Shown: positions 27,201 through 36,252 of the stretch, piece after piece
How the letters are laid out: each line of letters starts with the position of its first letter
Numbering within the stretch: position 1 is the first letter of the stretch
Assembly: GCF_008698235.1 (NCBI RefSeq)
Contig: NZ_PEBH01000014.1
Span: 1 to 59,271, forward strand
Direction: 5' to 3'
From: Bifidobacterium rousetti
GTDB taxonomy: Bacteria > Actinomycetota > Actinomycetes > Actinomycetales > Bifidobacteriaceae
DNA: 59,271 bases
The notes under the pieces: model-generated
What the model saw: only the letters and a program-made list of their open reading frames with translations
Database searches by the model: none
What the model was told of the DNA's origin: nothing
Translations under genes and position numbers: made by a program

Positions 27201-27701
27201 CTTCGCCAGGAATTGGACAGCATCAACGACAAGCAGGGCCCGTTCGAACGGTACGGGGCCAGGAACCTCGACCCTCGCTGTAGGTCACGATTCCCCGCGA
27301 TCGTGGAATACGAGGACGGCGTCATCGAACGCATCGAATCGACCGGTGGCAAAAGCGGTGGCGCGCTCCAAGAGTTCACGAGCTTCGTGTACGGGGCCGC
27401 GCTCGTCTACCAGCTTGGCGGCGGCGACATCGACGCCCAACCAAGCTATACGACGCTTTTCCTTGACGAAGCGTTCACCAAGGCCGACCGTCAGTTCACC
27501 CGCCGCGCCATGAAAGTGCTGTCCGCCCTAGGATTCCAGATCATCGCCGCCACACCCAACAGCAAGGTCAGCGAAATCATGGCCCTCTCCAACAAGGCGT
27601 GCGTCGTCCGCAAAAACCTGTCGACCGGCAAATCCCGGATCGACCCCATCGAAGCCATCGCACTCGGACGGGAGGAACCCGACGGTGAAAACCACGCATG
27701 A
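24264..27701 (+). CDS. jetC: Wadjet SMC-like ATPase JetC
   Basis: 1,145 residues. JetC is the MukB/SMC-like motor of Wadjet. The N-terminal ATPase half carries Walker A GDSESGKST (48-56). Long coiled-coil arms follow (about 225-290, 310-450, 640-760). The C-terminal half has the ABC signature region GKSGGALQ (about 1030) and Walker B TTLFLDEAF (about 1063-1071). The start overlaps the jetB stop (ATGA). No disruption is visible. Confidence 0.92.
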   Translation: MSGETIQTMIGDQWRLESTQLVNWGCYDGYHEFTPAYDDGAIMTLVAGDSESGKSTLLDSHTAVLYPTGYGYNRASNGGRSERGIYSYLKGALGNMSNNGKETEYLRGSLNGEPAPVWGAVIETYENNDGAILSFGMFLTLPAGGAVNELKRTWLSWDSRIDPRIMDAYRGTSITPSKLADAYPGCRTYESGEKCHDYVWGRLGLTKKACRLLAKVQSSEATGNGDGVFKSLVLEVPDAIGKAEQTVGDYDAFKNNLDSMERSVRQLAALDRLHDRLARYDEAATQAGAYTGIDPDDTEGAHTIDTMVTRRLRGEVVDGRRMLDTELADAQSKSQTAETRYRDETTAYEELAREYEERGGGEVDRLNAKLEDAQAQADRIHREHERVARAFDQAGRTMPMDGDAWNRDIGMLQHDETGYTTRMEEIENRLTGLRVKSRDLAANLDQLRGDYQVQAAGDSRVPADMEETRRTIAGILGVNVEDIPYAAQLMDVAKDQERWRTAVNAVYRELGSTILVDAALKDTLAPRIAAIKPNGLRRVKVMFARTGMPVDPKPRDGWASGTLVYRTGSPYAGWLATITGGACDARCVDTIDTSDNGRQVRDDGFLYDGAATVSHGLKTRDNRPMESIIGFADEQYLRELRERIDTAQQQVDQTSGEIQAALDQRRSLESAHTLTTLIEGVTWTDVDEQSALERVDRIETMIDSLQSDPDVIRLGHMVEEARIRQRNASDEAARARDLVAATQNTIHQAGEWLERHPETSMEGTETILTKETGMILDAAYKAVPMTGDGGAADRTRYIIGTHDGAINRMIADTIRKGKRDADRDRDAQRETVETLMDAYLREYEPDENRVTATVGDRNYFTRERDIVSTQAAPGVLGEEYRSKVDDLYRDFVSLNNALRRDKEDVIDKLALINQKMSQLRYGAKHGRLTIQPEVNDPDKTFRGALTRIINRLTDAQRNPDRSDDETKRLFAECRPMVDKLRQELDSINDKQGPFERYGARNLDPRCRSRFPAIVEYEDGVIERIESTGGKSGGALQEFTSFVYGAALVYQLGGGDIDAQPSYTTLFLDEAFTKADRQFTRRAMKVLSALGFQIIAATPNSKVSEIMALSNKACVVRKNLSTGKSRIDPIEAIALGREEPDGENHA

Positions 27702-28875
27702 CATCAAGAACATGACCGCCCGCCGGCTCGAAGCGCACGCCTACGACCCGGCCGGCGCATGGCCGTACGACATCCCCGTGGGACTCCCGTCCCGAAACAC
27801 CTTGGAACAGGACGCCGTCACCTACCTGACGGCGGACCGGGAGCTGCGCCGGATGGCCGAACAGGCGGGATGCACGCTGTCCGTGAGAAACCGGATGATC
27901 GGCGTGCCCGTGGAACTGGTCGAACGGGTCACCATCCCCAATGAGGACACAGCCCTACGACTAACGGCCGGCGACGAGCGCGCGGAACGTTACCTGACCA
28001 TCCGCCATCGCATCGCACAGGTCAAGGAACGATTCCACACATCCTTCGAGGAGGCGGCGACGTTCGTCAGGACACTCAAACCCTCGGACCGGGACGATGA
28101 CACCGCGTTCATCCTCGACATGGACGCCGCAGCCTATTTCGCAACCCACGACGTGACCGGCATGGACCCCCGCCAAGTGCCGTTGGCCGGGTTCAGCGGC
28201 AAATTCCTCGACGGTGACGGCAACCGACGCGAAAAAGCCATCACACGGCTCATTGGCAAGGACACGCTCGGACTGCGGCATCCAACGGGCGAACGGTTCC
28301 GGTTCCGTCTGCTCGACCCCATGTATGCCAGCGAACCCGACCTGATCGTGGAAGGCCAACCGTGGGATAGCGGCCGTGACCTAGGCCTCGAAACGGCGAT
28401 CATCATCGAGAACAAAGCCACTTACAGAATGATGCCCGCCATCAGGAAAGGCCTGTGCATATGGGGACACGGATACACGGCGGCGAACATCACGAACGCG
28501 ATACCATGGCTCGACCATCTGCATGTCGTCTACTGGGGAGACATCGACGCGGACGGATTGCAGATCCTCTCCGATCTGCGCGTCCACACCGGCATCGACT
28601 GCGAATCCATTCTCATGGACATGGACGCCTACAACGAATACCAGCACTACGGCACGACGCTTGACCCGTTCAACAAGCCGATCCGCAACCGGGAACCAAA
28701 CCCCGTACCCGGACTGCACCCCAAGGAGCGGCGCCTCTACGAACACCTCTGTAATCCAAGGAAAGGATACCCGCCCAGAATCGAACAAGAACGCATCCCC
28801 CTCGACAGGGCCATGCAGGAACTGACCAGACTCGGCATACAAAAACCATTATCGCCCGGAAGCCCCGTGTACTGA
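27685..28875 (+). CDS. jetD: Wadjet nuclease JetD (Toprim type)
   Basis: 396 residues. JetD is the topoisomerase-VI/Toprim-like endonuclease that linearises extruded circular DNA. The Toprim elements are visible as the glutamate in AIIIENKATYRM (about 240) and the acidic motif GDIDADGLQIL (about 285-295). GTG 27685, 17 bases inside jetC, has GGGAGG upstream. The stop is only 4 bases before a CRISPR repeat. Confidence 0.9.
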   Translation: MKTTHDIKNMTARRLEAHAYDPAGAWPYDIPVGLPSRNTLEQDAVTYLTADRELRRMAEQAGCTLSVRNRMIGVPVELVERVTIPNEDTALRLTAGDERAERYLTIRHRIAQVKERFHTSFEEAATFVRTLKPSDRDDDTAFILDMDAAAYFATHDVTGMDPRQVPLAGFSGKFLDGDGNRREKAITRLIGKDTLGLRHPTGERFRFRLLDPMYASEPDLIVEGQPWDSGRDLGLETAIIIENKATYRMMPAIRKGLCIWGHGYTAANITNAIPWLDHLHVVYWGDIDADGLQILSDLRVHTGIDCESILMDMDAYNEYQHYGTTLDPFNKPIRNREPNPVPGLHPKERRLYEHLCNPRKGYPPRIEQERIPLDRAMQELTRLGIQKPLSPGSPVY

Positions 28876-28879
28876 ATGA

Positions 28880-29486
28880 AGCCTCCCCGCACACGCAGGG
28901 ATAGCCCTCCCTTCCAGTATGGTCACTAAAGCCGGCGAAAATCAACGGATCTTCCTCGCATTCGTGGGGATAGGCCTGGAGAGGCACGACAGCGGACTGG
29001 TCCACAGCACACTTCCCCGTACACGCGGGGATAGGCCGGAGGCTGTCAGCTTGGAAGTGTCACCTGCTTCCCCGTATACGCGGGGATAATCCGATGGTCT
29101 GAAACCCTCTAACCTTCCCCGCACGCGCAGGGATAGCCCCTACAACCGCATCGCAGGCACGGACAACACTTAAACCTTCCCTGCACGCGCAGGGATAGCC
29201 CTCTCGGCACTAGGGAGTTTCCAGCCGAACCCTCCCCGCACACGTGGGGATAGCCCGAATCCAACCCGGACCGACCTCGGCAAAGCCGACTCTTCCCCGC
29301 ACGCGCGGGGATAGACCCTTGACGGCCGATATCGTAGCCGAAACCTGACAACCTTCCCCGCACGCGCAGGGATAGACCCATCGACCAGCACATCATCCGA
29401 TGCGGCCACAAACCTTCCCTGCATACGCGGGGATAGACCACCCGTACCGAGAGCCCGCTCCCTCCCCGCACACGCGGGGCCACTCC
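28880..29486 (+). CRISPR. CRISPR array 1, directly after jetD
   Basis: Eleven 28-base repeats of the reduced I-E type start at 28880, 28949, 29010, 29065, 29112, 29174, 29229, 29290, 29351, 29412 and 29459. Core: CTTCCCCGCACGCGCGGGGA followed by TAGACC. Almost every copy differs, and the last loses its 3' end. Spacers are 41, 33, 27, 19, 34, 27, 33, 33, 33 and 19 bases. The three regular spacers adjoin the three best repeats at the right end. No leader precedes the first repeat, which begins 4 bases after the jetD stop. Confidence 0.88.
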
Positions 29487-29521
29487 AGCTACAACCTCTT
29501 TTTAAGGGAAAGGAATCATTC

Positions 29522-30574
29522 ATGAGCGACCACACATACGAGACACCACTCGCGTTGAACCTGTTCACCCGCTGCCACGTCACACTCACGGGAAACGACC
29601 GGTTCCTGTTCACCACAGGCAACCGCTCCTACCAGGCAAGCGAAGCCATCATCGACTACACATGGATCCCGGAACGCGCCATCACCCCGAACGGCACGGA
29701 ACTCCTCGCATTGGACGCGCCCACGCCCTCATGGATGCGGGTCGTCTGCCGACACATCCGCAAGGACGGACGACCCTCCGCCCAAGGTTCGGTCACGAAA
29801 ACCATCAACCTGAACGACCCCGGCATGGACGGCGCCCGCCGCATCGCCGACACATACAAACCCCATGCTCCCGAAGGCGGGGCGCCCGCAAGGATCAGCA
29901 TCCCCGCATGGATGAACACCAGCGCAGGCGCCGGGAACCCGTTCCGGGAACGCGTCGAACGCACCGACCCCGTGGTCCGCGTGTTCGACACCGAAACCAC
30001 CGGCACCGGCCCAGACGACGAAGTCCTCGCCCTCGCCATCACCGACGAACAAGGCCGCGTCCTGTTCAACCACCGGTTCAAGCCCGTCACCCACACAGCA
30101 TGGCCTGAAGCACAGAAAATCCACGGCATCACACCCGAGGATGTGGCCGACGAGAAACCCCTGTACTCGTACAAGACGGAACTCGACGGGATCTTCCGTG
30201 ACACGGACGTTCTCGTCGGCTACAATCTCCGGTTCGACGAACGACTCCTCGAACAATCCGGCTACGTGATCCGCGACATCACGAACGCCCCATGGCGCAG
30301 CGACGTCATGCTCGAATACGCGCCCATCGCCGCCGTACCCGACACCAAACACAACGGGTTCAAATACCAGAAACTCGTCGACTGCGCCACCCACTACGGG
30401 TACCGGTTCCACGCGCACGACGCACTCGAGGACACCAAGGCCACCGCCTACTGCTGGCTGCGCATGGGCCTCGACCAACGCTTCCGTGCTCTCAAGGACG
30501 CGACCGTCAACACCCGACCCAACAGTGCGCCCACGGGATCCGATGCCGTCGACCAGCCGAACACGGGGGAGTGA
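29522..30574 (+). CDS. DEDDh 3'-5' exonuclease (DnaQ-like) beside the reduced Cascade
   Basis: 350 residues. The first 150 form an unassigned domain. Residues 153-330 form a DnaQ-type exonuclease with VFDTETTG (Exo I), KIHGIT, NLRFDERLLE (Exo II) and HDALEDTKAT (Exo III with catalytic H and D). All DEDDh residues are visible. AAGGGAAAGG precedes ATG 29522. DnaQ-like exonucleases can trim prespacers in type I-E systems (Cas2-DnaQ fusions are known), so a CRISPR role is plausible, but no Cas1 or Cas2 is encoded with it. Confidence 0.82.
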   Translation: MSDHTYETPLALNLFTRCHVTLTGNDRFLFTTGNRSYQASEAIIDYTWIPERAITPNGTELLALDAPTPSWMRVVCRHIRKDGRPSAQGSVTKTINLNDPGMDGARRIADTYKPHAPEGGAPARISIPAWMNTSAGAGNPFRERVERTDPVVRVFDTETTGTGPDDEVLALAITDEQGRVLFNHRFKPVTHTAWPEAQKIHGITPEDVADEKPLYSYKTELDGIFRDTDVLVGYNLRFDERLLEQSGYVIRDITNAPWRSDVMLEYAPIAAVPDTKHNGFKYQKLVDCATHYGYRFHAHDALEDTKATAYCWLRMGLDQRFRALKDATVNTRPNSAPTGSDAVDQPNTGE

Positions 30575-30579
30575 CCCTC

Positions 30580-30831
30580 ATGACCACAACCAACAACATG
30601 CGATCACCGGACCCGGACCCAGTCGACGACCACGGGTTCAACAAGCAGGACCGGCAGCTGCTCCGCAAGTTCAACATGACACCGGCATATGTCATACGAG
30701 CCGCGGAGCAAGCCGAGGACGAACACACGCCCGACCCGTTGACCGGCCGGATCAACGACCGGCTCCACCTCACGCAACACAGGGGAGAAGCCGCCACGAA
30801 CCCCGACGATCCACAGGATCTGAAGGACTGA
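30580..30831 (+). CDS. Small unknown protein
   Basis: 83 residues from the ATG 6 bases after the exonuclease stop. A helix-rich core (FNKQDRQLLRKFNMTPAYVIRAAEQAEDE) is followed by a polar tail; antitoxin-like in size. No partner toxin recognised. Confidence 0.6.
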   Translation: MTTTNNMRSPDPDPVDDHGFNKQDRQLLRKFNMTPAYVIRAAEQAEDEHTPDPLTGRINDRLHLTQHRGEAATNPDDPQDLKD

Positions 30832-30896
30832 TGCCCACACGCCCGGGCGACTCCACCACGACTACGATCGAAACCACCCACGAAAGGACCCTCATC

Positions 30897-31511
30897 ATGA
30901 CCACCACCGACACCGACGTTCAACCGCGTTGGCGGCTCCTCATCCCCGACCCCGCCCACCACAGCGAAGGTGAGATCATCGCGGAATTCACCCCCGGACA
31001 GATCGACAGGACGATCCTCACCCTCTGGGACTACGCGAAACTCTACGGGCCCATCTGGCTCTCCTACGAGGAGGAAGGCGAACTCGACCCCCACGACCTG
31101 CGTCCCGCCCTCGAAATCGCGAAAAACCGGATCCCCGACGCGATCGACCAAGACGAACACGACGGACTCACCCTCCTCTCCAACGCGCTCAATACCGCGA
31201 TCGACCGGCGCACATCCCTCGCGTTCGAACTCGACGAACAACCCGACATCACCCGTCCCACACCCGCCAAACCCACAGGCGACCGACGCATCCTCGTCAT
31301 CACCCCCAAAGACGTCGACGACATCCTCGAACAACCCGGCGCCCTCTGGACCCTCACCCACCACATCATCCCCGACTACGACATGGCCGTCATCCACACC
31401 CACACCACCAACACCCCGCTCGACGACATGGAACACTACCGCGCCGAACTCATCAAAGACATCATCCTCGCCCACAACACCTGGGCCGAAACCACCACCC
31501 AAACCAACTAG
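30897..31511 (+). CDS. Unknown protein upstream of the reduced Cascade genes
   Basis: 204 residues from ATG 30897 (GAAAGGACC upstream). Acidic and soluble, with a helical N-terminal half and a possible alpha/beta C-terminal half (RRILVITPKDVDDIL). Unusually C-rich coding strand, shared with the cas genes that follow. Function unknown. Confidence 0.62.
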   Translation: MTTTDTDVQPRWRLLIPDPAHHSEGEIIAEFTPGQIDRTILTLWDYAKLYGPIWLSYEEEGELDPHDLRPALEIAKNRIPDAIDQDEHDGLTLLSNALNTAIDRRTSLAFELDEQPDITRPTPAKPTGDRRILVITPKDVDDILEQPGALWTLTHHIIPDYDMAVIHTHTTNTPLDDMEHYRAELIKDIILAHNTWAETTTQTN

Positions 31512-31540
31512 CCACACAACCACACAACCACACGCCACCA

Positions 31541-31572
31541 AAGGGGCCCGCCAACACGGGCCCTTTCCTTTT
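31541..31572 (+). terminator. Terminator before the reduced cas operon
   Basis: A 10-bp GC-rich stem (AAGGGGCCCG and complement with one G-U) with a 6-base loop, followed by CCTTTT. Ends the exonuclease transcript. Confidence 0.75.
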
Positions 31573-32069
31573 ACCCATCCCCGACAAAACGAGACACGGG
31601 ACAACGACGCCCCAAAACCGCCCACACGCGACCGCATCAGCCACCCCTCACGGGGCGGCCTCGCGAACCGCGGCCTCCGGCGGGCCAGGGGCTCACGCCC
31701 CCGGCACCCCGCCCGGGGACACCCCGGACCCCAAGCCGCCACACCCCTCACGGGGCGCGGCGGACACCCCGCGCCACGCGCGGGGAAACGGAGCGCCGCC
31801 AAGCGGCGCACGACAACACATTGTTTTGCCTTCTTCGGCGGCGAGAAGCATACCCGATTCGCGGAACCCGTCAACGCCCCCACACGACCAAAGGTCGGTG
31901 GGTTCTTATGACGGAACCCGCTCGGTCGGGTAACGCTTTCGCTGCCCGAAGAGGGCAAAAACAAAATCGGCGCCCTCCACAAGCCGATACCGGAAAGCGG
32001 GGGGGTGCATGAGACAGGAACGCATGATCCCCGCAACCGCAGGGCGAGACCACATGAAAGGACGACAAC
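31573..32069. other. Intergenic region upstream of cas8e of the reduced system
   Basis: About 500 bp with no convincing gene. A 34-codon ORF from 31910 is possible but weak. Composition is mixed, with G-runs (31997-32007) and a TTGTTTTGCC stretch near 31822. It presumably contains the operon promoter, which I cannot place with confidence. Confidence 0.4.
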
Positions 32070-33284
32070 ATGCCCACCTACAACCTCGTCGACAGGCAAT
32101 GGCTCCCAGTCACCACCAGCAAAGGCGCAAGAACACTCGCCAGCCTCGACGACATCGCGAACCACGCCGACAGCATCCGACGCGTCGACCTCGCCGACCC
32201 CCTCGAACGGTTCGCCACCCACCGCATCCTCCAGGCCCTCTGGCTCGCCTCCCAGGGTGACATGCGCGCCTACCTCGACACCCACCGGGACCTGTTCAAC
32301 CTGTACGACAAGGACAGGCCGTTCCTCCAAACCCCCGGACTCGAACCCCGCAACGACCCCGACAACGGGCTCGCGCCACTCCATCCCCTCATGCGCAGGA
32401 CCATGTGGCAGCCCCGCGACCCCCACCAGCCCATCACCCCGGACAAGGCCGCCATCCAGCTCATCACCTGCATGATGTACGACGTCAGCGGCGTGCACAC
32501 CGGCATGAAAAACGACCCCCGGTCCGTGAAAGACAACAAATCCCGCCCCAAAGGACCTACCCAGGCCGCACGCCAGTTCCTCACCCTCATTCAGGGCGAC
32601 ACCCTCGAGGACACCCTCCGGCTCAACACTCTCACCCCGCGAACCGGTGACAGGCCCGTCTGGGAACACCCCGCCATGACCCCGGACAGCAGCGGGATCA
32701 CCCCCACCGGGCCCGCCCTCGCTGCCACATGGCCTTCCCGGCGCATCCGCCTCGCCCACGACACCAACGGCTACACCACCGCCGCCTACGTCGCCGCCGG
32801 CGACAACGCCGACGAACAACCCCAGGACGAACCCTGCGCGTTCCACAACAACGGCAAGCCCATCCACCGCAACAGTTACGAACCCGGTGACGGCGGCACC
32901 CTCGTTCAACCATTCTGGACCGGATGGGACAAACTCATGAAACCCGGCAACCGGCCCGCCACCATCGACCACGCATACGCCACCGGGCGGGACGTGATCA
33001 CCATCGAGACCCTCGACATCGCATGGTCCGTCGGCCAGGGCGCCATCCAGGGATTCCGCAACGACCACCTCACCATCACCCGCGAACGCGTCGACGACTA
33101 CCAGCACACCGCCGACATCGCCAGCCGCCTGCGCGACCACGCATGGCCCCGCTACCTGCCGCCCCGTAAAACCAAACCAGTCAACTTCAACAACCCCGAC
33201 GCATGCACCACCGCGGCCTTCGCCCCCGAAGACAAGGCCATGCGCGCATGGCTCGCCGGAGGCCCCGAACCCGAAAGGAACTGA
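32070..33284 (+). CDS. cas8e: Cas8e (Cse1) large subunit, shortened, reduced system
   Basis: 404 residues. Cas8e recognises the PAM and forms the Cas3 platform in type I-E Cascade. The family start YNLVDRQWLPV, FNLYDKDRPFLQTPGLEP and PLHPLMRRTMW are visible. The protein ends soon after the globular domain and lacks most of the C-terminal helical bundle seen in the 536-residue Cas8e at 45613. AAAGGACGACA precedes the ATG. With no cas3 beside it, it probably supports target binding without cutting. Confidence 0.85.
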   Translation: MPTYNLVDRQWLPVTTSKGARTLASLDDIANHADSIRRVDLADPLERFATHRILQALWLASQGDMRAYLDTHRDLFNLYDKDRPFLQTPGLEPRNDPDNGLAPLHPLMRRTMWQPRDPHQPITPDKAAIQLITCMMYDVSGVHTGMKNDPRSVKDNKSRPKGPTQAARQFLTLIQGDTLEDTLRLNTLTPRTGDRPVWEHPAMTPDSSGITPTGPALAATWPSRRIRLAHDTNGYTTAAYVAAGDNADEQPQDEPCAFHNNGKPIHRNSYEPGDGGTLVQPFWTGWDKLMKPGNRPATIDHAYATGRDVITIETLDIAWSVGQGAIQGFRNDHLTITRERVDDYQHTADIASRLRDHAWPRYLPPRKTKPVNFNNPDACTTAAFAPEDKAMRAWLAGGPEPERN

Positions 33285-33286
33285 CC

Positions 33287-33853
33287 ATGGGCGTCTACAC
33301 CGACTACCGTGAATGGGCCGGCCGACGCCTCTGGAAACTCCAGGACGCCTACCTCAACGACACCTACACGCGCGGACCCCTCGCGATCCTCGCCCGCAGC
33401 ATCACCAAGGAACCCGGCACCGACCCCAAAGCCGCCATGTGGAGCATCAAAGGCATGCCCGACACCACCAGCCATCCGACCAACTACCACACGCCCCTTG
33501 AACAAGGCAGCTGGAACGCGTTCGCCCTCTACGCGATCCACCAACGCACGGCCGGCCACACCCAAGGCATGTACACGCGCGGCGTCACCGTCGAACAGGC
33601 CCTCGCCCGACTCGAACAAGCCGACCCTGACAGCCGCCGCCGCATCCGGAAACTCACCAACACCCGAACCATGAAGGAAGCCGTCACCATCCTCAAGGAA
33701 CTCATTAGAACCATGGGCGACCACCACATCACCCTCGACCACACCATCCTCGCCATCGACCTCGCCCGACTCGAGAACCCCAACCTCCGCCAACGCGTCC
33801 TCGGACGATGGGCCAACCACCGGCCCGACACCACCGACAAACACCAGATTTAG
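33287..33853 (+). CDS. cse2: Cse2 (Cas11e) small subunit, reduced system
   Basis: 188 residues, helical and basic, starting 2 bases after the cas8e stop. EWAGRRLWKLQDAYLNDTYTRGPLAILAR and SWNAFALYAIHQ match the Cse2 pattern. Two copies normally form the Cascade belly and stabilise the R-loop. It is 34 residues shorter than the Cse2 at 47220. Confidence 0.82.
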   Translation: MGVYTDYREWAGRRLWKLQDAYLNDTYTRGPLAILARSITKEPGTDPKAAMWSIKGMPDTTSHPTNYHTPLEQGSWNAFALYAIHQRTAGHTQGMYTRGVTVEQALARLEQADPDSRRRIRKLTNTRTMKEAVTILKELIRTMGDHHITLDHTILAIDLARLENPNLRQRVLGRWANHRPDTTDKHQI

Positions 33854-33953
33854 GCCCCGGCCGGCACCACCGGATGGAGCCGACGGCAACCGCCGCGAAC
33901 ACGACGGAAACCAACCAACCAACAACCAATCAAACCGAAAGGAAACAACCATC

Positions 33954-35069
33954 ATGTCCACCTACGTCGAAGTCCACATCCTCCAGAGCCTGCCGTCCAA
34001 CGTCCTCAACAGGGACGGCGAGAACAGGCCCAAGACCGCCTGGTACGGCAACACGCCCCGCATGCGCGTCAGCAGCCAGGCATGGAAGAAAGCCGTCCGC
34101 CGCGAGTTCACGACCATGCTCGACCCCGACAAGCTCGGCCTCCGCAGCCGTGAATTCGCCGGCATGATCGCCGACCGACTCCACCTCGACCCCGACAACG
34201 AGAACGTCATCAAAGCCGCCATCACCGTCATGGGCGCCCTCGGCCTGCCCGACGACAAGGAACGCCCCGGCTGCACCAAAGCCGTCCAGTTCTTCGGCGA
34301 ACCCGAATGGCGGCTCATCGCCCGCGTCGTCGGCCAAGCCCTCGACAGCAGCGACCCCGAACAGGCCATCAAAGCCCACACCAAGGCCCTGAGGAAATCC
34401 ATCGACATGGACCACGCCGTCGACATCGCCCTGTTCGGCCGCATGAGCGCCAGCGATGAAAAGAACGACACCAGCAAATACGTCGTCGACGCCGCCTGCC
34501 AGTTCGCCCACGCCATCGGCGTCAACCGCACCGAGGTCGAAAGCGACTACTTCACCACCGTCGACGAGGCGCCCAACGCCCCAGCGTCCGCCATGATCGG
34601 CGAGACCGGCTACGTCAACGGCACCGTCTACCGGTACGCGAACATCAACGTCCAGGCGCTCGAACGCAACCTCGCCCACGACCAGGACGCCGTCCGCGCC
34701 ACCATCGACGCGTTCATCCGCGCCGACGCGATCAGCCTGCCCACAGGCAAGACCAACTCGTTCGCGCCCATGACCCTGCCCGCGTTCATCCTCACCACCA
34801 TCCGCGACGACCGTCCCGTCAACCTCGTCGACGCGTTCGAAGCGCCCGTCAAAGGCACCGACGTGACCCGCACCGCCAGCAGGCTCCTCACGGAACGCTG
34901 CGCCGCCCTCGATGAAGCCTTCTCCATGACGCCCTCCGGCGTGTACGCGCTCACCACCATGGGCGCCGACCCCGAACTCGACGCCGCGCTCCAGCGCATC
35001 AACGCCCAGACCTGCGACAGCCTCGACCAGCTCGCCGCGCGCACCGTCGCCACCACCCTCGGAAAGTGA
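33954..35069 (+). CDS. cas7e: Cas7e backbone subunit, reduced system
   Basis: 371 residues. VEVHILQSLPSNVLNRD and the conserved RVSSQAWKKAVRREF near 40-54 mark Cas7e, six copies of which coat the crRNA. DIALFGRMSASD and PTGKTNSFAP are further family motifs. A 100-bp gap with AAAGGAAACAACC separates it from cse2. It looks complete. Confidence 0.9.
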   Translation: MSTYVEVHILQSLPSNVLNRDGENRPKTAWYGNTPRMRVSSQAWKKAVRREFTTMLDPDKLGLRSREFAGMIADRLHLDPDNENVIKAAITVMGALGLPDDKERPGCTKAVQFFGEPEWRLIARVVGQALDSSDPEQAIKAHTKALRKSIDMDHAVDIALFGRMSASDEKNDTSKYVVDAACQFAHAIGVNRTEVESDYFTTVDEAPNAPASAMIGETGYVNGTVYRYANINVQALERNLAHDQDAVRATIDAFIRADAISLPTGKTNSFAPMTLPAFILTTIRDDRPVNLVDAFEAPVKGTDVTRTASRLLTERCAALDEAFSMTPSGVYALTTMGADPELDAALQRINAQTCDSLDQLAARTVATTLGK

Positions 35070-35075
35070 ACCATC

Positions 35076-35675
35076 ATGAGCACCGTACTCCTCACCCTCA
35101 AAGGGCCCCTCCAATCATGGAGCCTCGGCATCTACCAGCATCATCCCGCCCAGCCACGCCCCACGAAAAGCGGCGTCATCGGCCTCATCGCCAGCGCCAT
35201 GGGACTCGAACGAGACCACTACAACGGGCTCGAACGACTCCGCTACGGTGTACGCGTCATCAAGGCCGGCCGGCCACTGACCGAACTGCAGACCACCGGC
35301 ATGAAAAACAAGAAGGACCGCAACCCGCTCACCTGGCACGGCTACATGATGGACGCCGAATACCTCGTCGGCATCGAAGCCCAGGACAAAGCCTGCAAGC
35401 TCATCGAACACGCCATCAGACACCCCGTATACGCGCCCTACCTCGGCCGCAGAGACTGTCCACCGGCAGGACCCATCCCCGTAACCACCACCCAACAAAC
35501 CCTCGAACAAGCCCTCCAAGGACCCGGCGACACCTACCTCGAAACCCCCGACGGCCAACCCGTATGGGACCAACCCCACGACGGACGCGACTTCGGATCC
35601 CGAGGAGAAACCCACATCCACACCAACCCCCAACCCGACCCCTTCGACACCGCAAAGAAAGCCAACCAAGCATGA
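35076..35675 (+). CDS. cas5e: Cas5e, reduced system
   Basis: 199 residues. The N-terminus VLLTLKGPLQSWS and the TKSGVIGLIASAMGLER motif are typical. Cas5e caps the 5' handle of the crRNA. PYLGRRDCPPAGPI corresponds to the conserved YLGRK-C-P segment. 31 residues shorter than the second copy at 49066. Confidence 0.88.
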   Translation: MSTVLLTLKGPLQSWSLGIYQHHPAQPRPTKSGVIGLIASAMGLERDHYNGLERLRYGVRVIKAGRPLTELQTTGMKNKKDRNPLTWHGYMMDAEYLVGIEAQDKACKLIEHAIRHPVYAPYLGRRDCPPAGPIPVTTTQQTLEQALQGPGDTYLETPDGQPVWDQPHDGRDFGSRGETHIHTNPQPDPFDTAKKANQA

Positions 35676-36247
35676 AACTCGCACGCATCACCCTCGACCT
35701 CAATGACCCCCGCAACACCCACGCCACAGCCAGCCGGCAACGACTCCACGCCATCATCGCCGCCGCCACCGGCGAAGGACGACAACTCTGGCGCCTCGAA
35801 CACAACCGCATCTACCTCGCGGCCAACACCATCGACAACACCCAACTCCAAACCAGATTCGGCCGCTGCACCATCGAAACCACCGACTACGACAACCTTC
35901 TCAACACCCTTCAAACCGGCCAACACTACCGGTGGGCCATCCAAGCCAACCCCACCACCACCAAAAGCCATGACCCGCACAAAAACCGAATCCCCCTCAA
36001 AACCAACCCCGAACGCCTCGCATGGATTCACCGGCAAATCACTAAAGCCGGATGCACCCCCATCACCACAACCATCACCACCGCCCACGCCGAACGATTC
36101 AAACGAGGAACAGACACCATCACCATCCAAAACGTCTCCTACCACGGAGAACTCGAAATCAACAACCCCGACCAACTCCGCCAAGCCCTCACCCAAGGAC
36201 TCGGCCCAGGCAAAGGATACGGACTCGGCATGCTCCTCCTCAACTAA
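35672..36247 (+). CDS. cas6e: Cas6e crRNA endonuclease, reduced system
   Basis: 191 residues. Cas6e cleaves the repeat hairpin in pre-crRNA. The conserved RLH histidine at position 26 and the glycine-rich loop GLGPGKGYGLG near the C-terminus are kept, so processing is probably active. The start overlaps the cas5e stop. The stop lies 5 bases before the first repeat of array 2. Confidence 0.88.
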   Translation: MKLARITLDLNDPRNTHATASRQRLHAIIAAATGEGRQLWRLEHNRIYLAANTIDNTQLQTRFGRCTIETTDYDNLLNTLQTGQHYRWAIQANPTTTKSHDPHKNRIPLKTNPERLAWIHRQITKAGCTPITTTITTAHAERFKRGTDTITIQNVSYHGELEINNPDQLRQALTQGLGPGKGYGLGMLLLN

Positions 36248-36252
36248 ACCCA

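Noticed and set aside
30507..33140. 877-codon minus-strand ORF
   Set aside because: Opposite-strand shadow of C-rich genes; it crosses cas8e and two other clear genes and has low-complexity G/V-rich sequence.
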